A stretch of 19,839 bases of DNA from JAWKVD01 sp041398225 (GTDB lineage Bacteria; Pseudomonadota; Alphaproteobacteria; Caulobacterales; Hyphomonadaceae): assembly GCA_041398225.1 (NCBI GenBank), contig JAWKVD010000038.1, positions 1 to 19,839 of the forward strand. The letters run 5' to 3'. The notes beneath the pieces were generated by a model. The model did not search any database and was not told the origin of the DNA. It saw only the letters and a list, made by a program, of their open reading frames with translations. Shown here one piece after another: positions 14,013 to 19,839 of this stretch. The translations under genes were made by a program, and so were the position numbers. The stretch's first letter is position 1, and every line of letters begins with the position of its first letter.

Positions 14013-15425
14013 TTGCCCGACCAGCCTGTCATCTTCTGGTTTCGAGACGATCTCCGGCTCAACGACAATCCGGGCCTGACCTCCGCCGTGCAAAGCGCAG
14101 CGCCGCTCGTTCTGCTCTATCTGCTGGATGAGCGCTCGCCCGGCGTTCGCCCGCTCGGAGGCGCGGCGCGCTGGTGGCTGGACAAGTCTCTCCGGGCCCT
14201 GAGCGAAGACATCGGGGCTCGTGGCGGCGAGCTGATCCTGAGGAGAGGCTCCGCCGAAGACGAGGTGAACCGCCTTATCCGCGAGACCGGCGCGCGGTCG
14301 GTCATCTGGAACCGTCGATACGGCCCCGCCCGGCAAACCGACCAGCAGCTGAAAACGGTTTTGGCCGAGGCCGGCGTGGAGGCTCAATCATTCAACGGCT
14401 CCGTGCTGGTCGAACCGTTCGCGCTGAAGACCGGCGCCGGTTCGCCGTTCAAAGTGTTCACCCCGTTCTGGAAGGCGCTGTGCGCCGCCTACGATCCGCC
14501 TCCGGCCATGCTGGCGCCCCGGCGGCTGACATGCGTCAGGGATCTGCCCTCGGACAGGCTGGACGATTGGGAGCTGCATCCCTCGCGCCCGGACTGGTCA
14601 GCCGGACTGGCGGAGGCATGGCGGCCCGGCGAGACCGCCGCCCTGGAGCGCCTCACCGACTTTCTGACGGAACAGGTCGCGGAGTTTCCCGATCAGCGCG
14701 ACATTCCGGGGCGCGACGCGACATCGCGGCTGAGCCCTTATCTGCGGTTCGGTGAAGTCTCGCCGGCGCATGTCTGGCGCGCGGCCAGGGCGGCGGAAGC
14801 GGCGGGCGCATCGTCCGCGGGAATCGACAAATTCCTGTCGGAGCTGGCATGGCGCGACTTCTCGTGGAGCCTTCTCTACCACGATCCGGAGATGGGCCGG
14901 CTAAGCTGGCGGCGGTCGTTCGAGAGCGTCGCGTGGCGCGATCCGCCTGAAGGCGAACTCAACGCCTGGCGACGCGGCCGCACAGGTTTTCCCATTGTCG
15001 ACGCAGGAATGCGTCAACTGTGGTCGACCGGCTGGATGCACAATCGCGTCCGGATGATCGTCGCTTCCTTTCTGACGAAAGACATTCTCGCGCACTGGCG
15101 CGTCGGCGAAGACTGGTTCTGGGACACACTGGTCGACGCGGACGAAGCCAACAACGCGGCCGGCTGGCAGTGGACCGCCGGAACCGGCGCCGACGCCGCC
15201 CCGTATTTCCGCGTGTTCAATCCCATTGCTCAGGGCGAGCGCTTCGATCCCGATGGCGCGTATATCCGCCGTTGGGTTCCCGAACTCGCGCACCTGCCTG
15301 CGAAGCAGATTCACCGCCCCATTGAAGCCGGCGCCGAAGGGACGGAAGCCTATCCAGCCCCGATGCTCGATCATGCCGGCGCCCGCTTGCGCGCGCTCGA
15401 AGCGTTTGCGGCGGCGAAGACCTGA
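14013..15425 (+). CDS. phrB: Class I deoxyribodipyrimidine photolyase
   Basis: 470 residues from a TTG start with GAGAGACGCC before it; no in-frame ATG or GTG upstream gives a better start, and TTG places the first strand VIFWFRDDLRL (6-16) correctly. It repairs UV cyclobutane pyrimidine dimers by light-driven electron transfer from reduced FAD. An antenna-domain Rossmann fold (1-130) is followed by the FAD domain, with SRLSPYLRFGEVSP (238-251), SELAWRDF containing Glu277, GWMHNRVRMIVASF and DADEANNAAGWQW (375-387). Asn381 aligns with the flavin-N5-contacting residue of CPD photolyases. Length matches the E. coli enzyme. It is first in a four-gene operon whose next start overlaps its stop (TGATG). 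The rare start codon may limit its level relative to later genes. Confidence 0.95.
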   Translation: MPDQPVIFWFRDDLRLNDNPGLTSAVQSAAPLVLLYLLDERSPGVRPLGGAARWWLDKSLRALSEDIGARGGELILRRGSAEDEVNRLIRETGARSVIWNRRYGPARQTDQQLKTVLAEAGVEAQSFNGSVLVEPFALKTGAGSPFKVFTPFWKALCAAYDPPPAMLAPRRLTCVRDLPSDRLDDWELHPSRPDWSAGLAEAWRPGETAALERLTDFLTEQVAEFPDQRDIPGRDATSRLSPYLRFGEVSPAHVWRAARAAEAAGASSAGIDKFLSELAWRDFSWSLLYHDPEMGRLSWRRSFESVAWRDPPEGELNAWRRGRTGFPIVDAGMRQLWSTGWMHNRVRMIVASFLTKDILAHWRVGEDWFWDTLVDADEANNAAGWQWTAGTGADAAPYFRVFNPIAQGERFDPDGAYIRRWVPELAHLPAKQIHRPIEAGAEGTEAYPAPMLDHAGARLRALEAFAAAKT

Positions 15426-15445
15426 TGCGCGGAGAACCGTTTCAC

Positions 15446-16780
15446 ATGCATGCCAACCGTAAGCGCGTGGCGGTTATCGGCGCCGGGATATCCGGACTTG
15501 GCGCCGCGTGGTCCCTGCGCGAGGCGGCGGAGGTGACCGTGTTCGAGGCCAGCGACCGGATCGGCGGGCACGCCTGGACGGTCGACATCGATCATCCCAA
15601 CGGACCGGTGAGCGCCGATATCGGCTTCATCTGTTTCAACGAGCCCAACTATCCGAACTTCACGGCGCTTCTGGAGCATCTTCGGGTGGCCACCGTGCCG
15701 ACCAATATGAGCTTTTCGGTCTCCGACCCGTACGGATATGAATGGTCGTCGGATCTGACCGGGGTGTTCGCCTGGAAACGCAACCTTCTGGACCGGCGCT
15801 TTCACGGTTTGCTGCGTGAGATACTCCGCTTCAACGATCTGGCGCGTGCGCAAATCAGGGCCCAACAAACGCCGGAAGGTTCGCTTGGCGAGTGGCTGGA
15901 CCAACGCGGCTTTTCCGGTCTGCTTCGCGACGCCTATCTCCTTCCCATGGGCGCCGCGATCTGGTCGACGCCCGAGCGCGACATGCTGGACTATCCGGCC
16001 GACAATCTGCTGACCTTCTTCAACAATCACCGCCTGATGCATGCCTTGCGTCCGATCTGGCGGACTGTGCGGGGCGGCAGCCGAAACCACGTCGCGGCGC
16101 TCTCGGCGGCGATCGGCCCCGAGCGCCTTCGGACGGGCGCCCGCATCCGCCTGATCCGACCATCACCAGACGGCGGAGTGACTTTGTGCTTCGACGAAGG
16201 ACCGAAAGAGCGCTTCGACGCCGTTATTCTTGCCTGTCACGCCGACGAGGCGCGCGCCATGCTCGACCCGGCCTATGACGAGCAGCGGCTGGCGCTCGGA
16301 TCGATCCGCTTTTCGCGCAACGAAATTGTCGTGCATCGCGACCCATCGCTGATGCCGCGGCGGCGCTCCGCGTGGGCGTCCTGGAACGTGCTGCGTTCGG
16401 ACCGAAGCGACAGGGTGTGCGTGAGCTACTGGATGAACCGCCTGCAGGGCCTGCCCCAAGGGGCCGATGTGTTCGTCACGCTGAACGCCGTACGAGAGCC
16501 TGATCCGGCATTGACTTTCGGGACCTACGTATTCGAGCACCCAATGTACGACATGGCCTCGATAGCCGCGCGCCGGGCGGTGCAGCGCGTACAGGGCCGC
16601 AACGGATTGTTCTTTTCGGGCGCGTGGCTGGGCGACGGGTTTCACGAGGCCGGATTGCGTACGGGACTGGAGGCGGCGCACGCGCTCGGCGGCTCCGTTC
16701 CGTGGACCGCGCATCTGGAACACCAGCACACATTTCGCGCCACGCCGGATGCAACGCTGGCCCGCGCGAGCGCGCGATGA
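15446..16780 (+). CDS. FAD-dependent oxidoreductase, amine-oxidase type (COG2907)
   Basis: 444 residues from ATG 15446, which has GGAGA ten bases upstream. An in-frame ATG at 15425 overlaps the photolyase stop and adds seven residues but has a weaker site. The dinucleotide-binding motif is VAVIGAGISGLGAAW (8-22), with the following acidic end at VTVFEASDRIGGHAW. The C-terminal FAD contact is GLFFSGAWLGDGFHEAG. These put it in the phytoene-desaturase/amine-oxidase superfamily. COG2907 proteins neighbour DUF1365 and Cfa-like genes in many proteobacteria. In Rhodobacter sphaeroides, UfaD desaturates a methylated fatty acyl chain during furan fatty acid synthesis; this protein could have that kind of role, but the match of UfaD to COG2907 is from memory. 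Probably cytoplasmic, acting on membrane phospholipid acyl chains. It overlaps the next gene by ATGA. Confidence 0.88.
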   Translation: MHANRKRVAVIGAGISGLGAAWSLREAAEVTVFEASDRIGGHAWTVDIDHPNGPVSADIGFICFNEPNYPNFTALLEHLRVATVPTNMSFSVSDPYGYEWSSDLTGVFAWKRNLLDRRFHGLLREILRFNDLARAQIRAQQTPEGSLGEWLDQRGFSGLLRDAYLLPMGAAIWSTPERDMLDYPADNLLTFFNNHRLMHALRPIWRTVRGGSRNHVAALSAAIGPERLRTGARIRLIRPSPDGGVTLCFDEGPKERFDAVILACHADEARAMLDPAYDEQRLALGSIRFSRNEIVVHRDPSLMPRRRSAWASWNVLRSDRSDRVCVSYWMNRLQGLPQGADVFVTLNAVREPDPALTFGTYVFEHPMYDMASIAARRAVQRVQGRNGLFFSGAWLGDGFHEAGLRTGLEAAHALGGSVPWTAHLEHQHTFRATPDATLARASAR

Positions 16781-17586
16781 CGGAACCTGCGCTCAGCTTC
16801 TTTGTCGGACGCACCGTGCATGTTCGGGAAGCGCCGTTCCAGCGCCGCTTTCAGCACCGCATCGCCATGATCGAGGTGGATGTGGATCGGCTTGCCGAGG
16901 CCTCCGACGCCTGTCGCTGGTTCGGCGTCGACAGGCGCGCCGCGATAAGTCTGCGCACAAGAGATCATGGCGATGGCGGAAACCTTCGAGCGTGGGCCGA
17001 GACGCGCTTTCAGGAAGCCGGCGTTCAACTGGACGGCGGCGCTCTGCGGCTGCTGACATTTCCCCGCGTCATGGGCTTCGGCTTCTCGCCGATCTCGCTC
17101 TGGCTGGAGTCCGGACCTGACGGACACCTGCGCGGCGTACTCTACGAGGTGCACAACACCTTTGGTGAGCGCCATACGTATGTTTCCGCCGCGTCCGCAT
17201 CTGACGAACGCGCCTGGGCCGAGAAAAGCTTCTTCGTATCGCCCTTCCTCGCACGCGACGGGCGATATCGCTTCCGCCTGAAACCTCCCGGGCGAGATAC
17301 CGGCGGAACGCTCAAGCTGACGATCGAGAACATTCGCGACGACGGGCGCGTGCATGTCGCGACCCTGAACGCCCGAAGAAAGCAGGCTTCAAGCCGCGCG
17401 GCCTTGAGCTGGCTGGTCTCCATGCCCATGTCTGGCGCAGGCGTTTGGATCGCGATACACTGGCAGGCGTTGATGCTTCTGGTGCGCGGCGCCCGCTATC
17501 GCGAAAAGCCGCCGCAACTCAAGAGCCGTTCGACAACCGCGTATCCTGTATCGAACGGCGTTGCTCGCTCTGAACGAACAGGTTGA
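16777..17586 (+). CDS. DUF1365 family protein (COG3496)
   Basis: 269 residues. ATG at 16777 overlaps the preceding TGA, implying coupled translation. Family features include the start SFFVGRTVHVREAPFQRRF, FPRVMGFGFSPISLW in the middle, LYEVHNTFGERHTY, and KSFFVSPFL followed by YRFRLKPPG. A hydrophobic stretch near the C-terminus (about residues 218-242) could touch the membrane. The biochemical function of DUF1365 is not established to my knowledge. Its constant partners, a COG2907 flavoprotein and a Cfa-like methyltransferase, flank it here as expected, so a part in acyl-chain modification or its control is the best inference. The C-terminal 20 residues are Ser/Arg-rich and unlike the domain. 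Four bases separate its stop from the next ATG. Confidence 0.9.
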   Translation: MTEPALSFFVGRTVHVREAPFQRRFQHRIAMIEVDVDRLAEASDACRWFGVDRRAAISLRTRDHGDGGNLRAWAETRFQEAGVQLDGGALRLLTFPRVMGFGFSPISLWLESGPDGHLRGVLYEVHNTFGERHTYVSAASASDERAWAEKSFFVSPFLARDGRYRFRLKPPGRDTGGTLKLTIENIRDDGRVHVATLNARRKQASSRAALSWLVSMPMSGAGVWIAIHWQALMLLVRGARYREKPPQLKSRSTTAYPVSNGVARSERTG

Positions 17587-17590
17587 GCCG

Positions 17591-18826
17591 ATGACGCGAC
17601 ACGAACGAATTGTCCTGAAGCCGGACACGCCGCTGGATAAGCGTCTTGGCGGATTGCCCGGCAGCATGCGCATCGCCGCTGCCCTGATCTCGCGACTTCG
17701 AAGGGGGCGCATCGACATTACGCTGCCGGACGGGCGAACGTTCCGCTTCGAAGGGCCTGAACCCGGGCCCAAAGCGGAGATCTTCGCCAACGATATGGCC
17801 TTCGTTCGGCCGGTTCTGGCGAAGGGCGATATCGGCTTCGCGGAGTCCTTCATGGACGGCCGCTTCGACACGCCGGACCTGGCGGATGTGCTGGAATATT
17901 TCACGGTGAACTGGGAGCGCGCCGGTCGCCTGACGGTCGGCGGCGCGTTCTTCAAGGTCGTCAATTCGGTTCGCCATGCGTTGCGCGGCAATACGCGCAA
18001 GGGCAGCAAGCGAAACATCCTTGCTCACTACGATCTCGGCAACGCCTTCTACGAACAGTGGCTCGACAATTCGATGACCTATTCGTCGGGGATATTCGAG
18101 CAATCCGGATCGAAGCTTGGCGAGGCTCAGGCGGCGAAGTACGCCTCCATCGCGCGCAATCTCGATCTCAAGCCCGGTATGCGCATTCTGGAGATCGGCA
18201 GCGGATGGGGCGGCTTTGCTGAGTATGCCGCGCGCAACCATGGCGTCTCGGTGGACAGCATCACCATATCGGACGCCCAGCATGACTACGCGGTTTCGCG
18301 CATCGCACGCGCGGGTCTATCGGACCGCGTGCGCATTCTGCTGAGCGACTATCGAGACATCACCGGAGACTATGACGGCGTCGCTTCCATCGAGATGTTT
18401 GAGGCCGTCGGCGAGAAATACTGGCCGGTCTATTTTTCGAAGATCGCAGAGGTTCTTCGTCCGGGCGGCAAGGCCGCGCTGCAGATCATCACGATCGACG
18501 ACGCCCTCTTCCACAGCTATCGCGAACGCGCCGATTTCATCCAGACCTACATCTTTCCCGGCGGCATGCTGCCATCGGTCGGGAAACTTGAGGAAGTCGC
18601 CGGCCAAGCTGGCCTCGATCTTCAAACGGATCGCATGTTCGGACTCGATTACGCGCGTACGCTGGGGCTGTGGGCGGAACGGTTCAGCGCGGCATGGGAC
18701 GACATTCGGAAGCTGGGCTTCGACGAGCGGTTCCGGCGCCTGTGGCTCTACTATCTCGCCTATTGCGAGGCGGGGTTCCGGACGGGGCGCATTGATGTCG
18801 GCCAGTTCGTTGCGACGCCGCGATAG
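17591..18826 (+). CDS. Cfa-like SAM-dependent fatty acyl phospholipid methyltransferase
   Basis: 411 residues from ATG 17591, with AGG eight bases upstream; a TTG at 17561 would overlap DUF1365 and is less likely. SAM motif: ILEIGSGWGGFAEYAA (199-214). Other family motifs are NILAHYDLGNAFYEQWLD, SIEMFEAVGEKYW (Glu271), DFIQTYIFPGGMLPS (315-329) and YLAYCEAGF. Two residues that hold bicarbonate in cyclopropane synthases are changed: E. coli Cys139 corresponds to Ser166 (MTYSSG) and His266 to Ile300 (LQIITID). This fits the Cfa paralogues that travel with COG2907 and DUF1365, of which UfaM/CfaA of R. sphaeroides adds a methyl to vaccenoyl chains on the way to furan fatty acids. Such lipids protect against singlet oxygen. 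True cyclopropanation cannot be excluded. Last gene of the operon. Confidence 0.93.
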   Translation: MTRHERIVLKPDTPLDKRLGGLPGSMRIAAALISRLRRGRIDITLPDGRTFRFEGPEPGPKAEIFANDMAFVRPVLAKGDIGFAESFMDGRFDTPDLADVLEYFTVNWERAGRLTVGGAFFKVVNSVRHALRGNTRKGSKRNILAHYDLGNAFYEQWLDNSMTYSSGIFEQSGSKLGEAQAAKYASIARNLDLKPGMRILEIGSGWGGFAEYAARNHGVSVDSITISDAQHDYAVSRIARAGLSDRVRILLSDYRDITGDYDGVASIEMFEAVGEKYWPVYFSKIAEVLRPGGKAALQIITIDDALFHSYRERADFIQTYIFPGGMLPSVGKLEEVAGQAGLDLQTDRMFGLDYARTLGLWAERFSAAWDDIRKLGFDERFRRLWLYYLAYCEAGFRTGRIDVGQFVATPR

Positions 18827-18850
18827 CGATGCGGCTCGGCAGAGCGATGG

Positions 18851-19198
18851 CTAGCGCCCTTTGATCAACTCGCCGTCGACCGTGATCGTCTCGCAGGCGA
18901 TGGAGTCGTTGTCAGCGTCGAGATGCTTCCAGTAACCCGGCTGCCCTTTCTTCGCGGGGGCCACCCCCATGAAGTCCGCGACGTCGCAGTTCATCGCCGA
19001 GGCAATGTGCTTGGCGGCGTCCAGATCGGAGGTGAACCCGGCGGCGCGCGTGCCAAAATACCAGCCGGCGCCCAGCACAAACAGCGCGACAGCGACGGTC
19101 AGACCGAACCGGAGATCGCCCACAAAGCGCGAAACGGCGCCATGACGCCGGGACTTCCGACCGGCATTCTCGTCCGTGGCGATTGCGATGCGGCTCAT
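18851..19198 (-). CDS. Membrane-anchored Excalibur calcium-binding domain protein
   Basis: 115 residues from ATG 19198, chosen over an ATG seven codons earlier because GGGGGA lies five bases upstream. A basic N-terminal tail (1-31) is followed by one membrane segment (32-49, GLTVAVALFVLGAGWYFG), so the C-terminal domain should be periplasmic. That domain (about 57-103) has the Excalibur pattern: Cys71, GQPGYWKHLDADNDSIACE with the Asp94/Asp96/Asp98 loop resembling an EF-hand, and Cys102 likely bonded to Cys71. The loop has Ser99 where Gly is usual. Excalibur domains often accompany nucleases or occur alone in envelope proteins; no nuclease domain is present. It lies 82 bases downstream of era on the same strand and converges with the Cfa-like gene across 24 bases without an obvious terminator. 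Confidence 0.87.
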   Translation of the reverse strand: MSRIAIATDENAGRKSRRHGAVSRFVGDLRFGLTVAVALFVLGAGWYFGTRAAGFTSDLDAAKHIASAMNCDVADFMGVAPAKKGQPGYWKHLDADNDSIACETITVDGELIKGR

Positions 19199-19280
19199 GG
19201 TTCCCCCAGCACAGGCCATTGCACAATGCCGGAGACTGATTTCAGCCGCGTTCAGGAGATCGCTTTAATTGCGACGATCG

Positions 19281-19839
19281 CTAGTCGTCGAACTCCAGCC
19301 CCATACCGGTGTAGAGTTCGCGGTTATCCTGCCAGCGTTCCGAGACCTTCACGCGCAGAAAGAGATGGACCTCACGGCCGAGGATCTCGCCCAGTTCCTG
19401 CCGGGCCGCCGCGCCAACGTCACGGATCGTCGAACCGCCCTTGCCCAGCACGATGCCGCGATGGCCTTCCCGCGAGACGTGGATCACCTGGCTGACCTTC
19501 ACGCCGCCATTGCGCATCCCTTCCCAACCTTCGGTCTCGACCGCGAGTTGGTACGGGATCTCCTGATGCAATCGCAGCATGAGCTTTTCGCGGGTGATTT
19601 CCGCCGCCAGGAGCCGCACGGGCATATCGGCGGCCTGATCCTCCGGAAACAGGAAGGGGCCTTCCGGCATGCGGCTGGCGATGAGGTCGGCCAGGGCCTC
19701 GACCCCGTCGCCGTTCAGGCCTGAGATCATCATCACATCGGAATAGACGCCCTCGGCGAACAGCCGTTGCGCGATCGTCAGCAACTCGGGCCGTTCGATC
19801 ATGTCGATCTTGTTGAGCGCCAGCACGGCCTTGAGGTTC
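19281..19839 (-). CDS. era: GTPase Era, N-terminus beyond window
   Basis: The last 185 residues and stop of Era, an essential GTPase that binds the 3' end of 16S rRNA and checks 30S maturation. Visible are the G4 motif NKID near the right edge, the G5-region strand (VMMISGLNGDGVEAL), the linker REKLMLRLHQEIPYQLAVE, and the KH RNA-binding domain with GKGGSTIRDVGAAARQELGEILG. The C-terminus ends SERWQDNRELYTGMGLEFDD, a typical Era tail. About 120 residues with the P-loop and G2-G3 motifs should lie to the right. Many proteobacteria have recO downstream of era; here an Excalibur-domain gene follows instead. Confidence 0.95.
   Translation of the reverse strand, partial: NLKAVLALNKIDMIERPELLTIAQRLFAEGVYSDVMMISGLNGDGVEALADLIASRMPEGPFLFPEDQAADMPVRLLAAEITREKLMLRLHQEIPYQLAVETEGWEGMRNGGVKVSQVIHVSREGHRGIVLGKGGSTIRDVGAAARQELGEILGREVHLFLRVKVSERWQDNRELYTGMGLEFDD

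Overview
The window is gene-dense, high-GC DNA and reads as a chromosomal segment of an alphaproteobacterium. This rests on the codon and GC character, on guaB and an RsmB-family gene lying near each other on one strand, and on a photolyase / FAD-oxidoreductase / DUF1365 / Cfa-like operon typical of alphaproteobacterial singlet-oxygen regulons. I cannot name a genus. No rRNA, tRNA, CRISPR array, insertion sequence or phage gene was seen. The longest stretch without a gene is 283 bases (10690-10972).

Left part (1-6685, all minus strand): a large transglutaminase/DUF2126 protein whose C-terminus runs off the window, two overlapping lipoprotein genes of unknown role, an RsmB-family rRNA m5C methyltransferase preceded by a possible 11-codon mini-cistron, and a small hypothetical protein.

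Middle part (6860-10689, minus strand): a membrane protein with a TIR domain at each end, a secreted four-cysteine protein, a visibly lower-GC DUF6680-like gene, and guaB (IMP dehydrogenase). The genes between guaB and the rsmB-like gene look like an accessory insertion into a housekeeping neighbourhood.

Central part (10973-13941): a small lipoprotein sharing a cysteine pattern with the secreted protein above, then ppx/gppA and rlmE joined by an ATGA overlap (minus strand), and divergent hspQ (plus strand). RlmE and HspQ are both linked to heat stress in other bacteria.

Right part (13953-18826, plus strand): a tightly packed four-gene operon of class I photolyase, COG2907-type FAD oxidoreductase, DUF1365 protein and Cfa-like lipid methyltransferase. 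It is preceded by a good match to the promoter of ECF11 (RpoE-ChrR) sigma factors (TGATCC-N16-CGTA). The operon reads as a photo-oxidative stress module combining DNA repair with modification of unsaturated membrane lipids. The Cfa-like protein lacks two residues used by true cyclopropane synthases, which points to a UfaM/CfaA-like methylase of furan fatty acid synthesis. Sigma factor and anti-sigma factor are not in the window.

Right edge (18851-19839, minus strand): a membrane-anchored Excalibur-domain protein and the C-terminal two-thirds of era.
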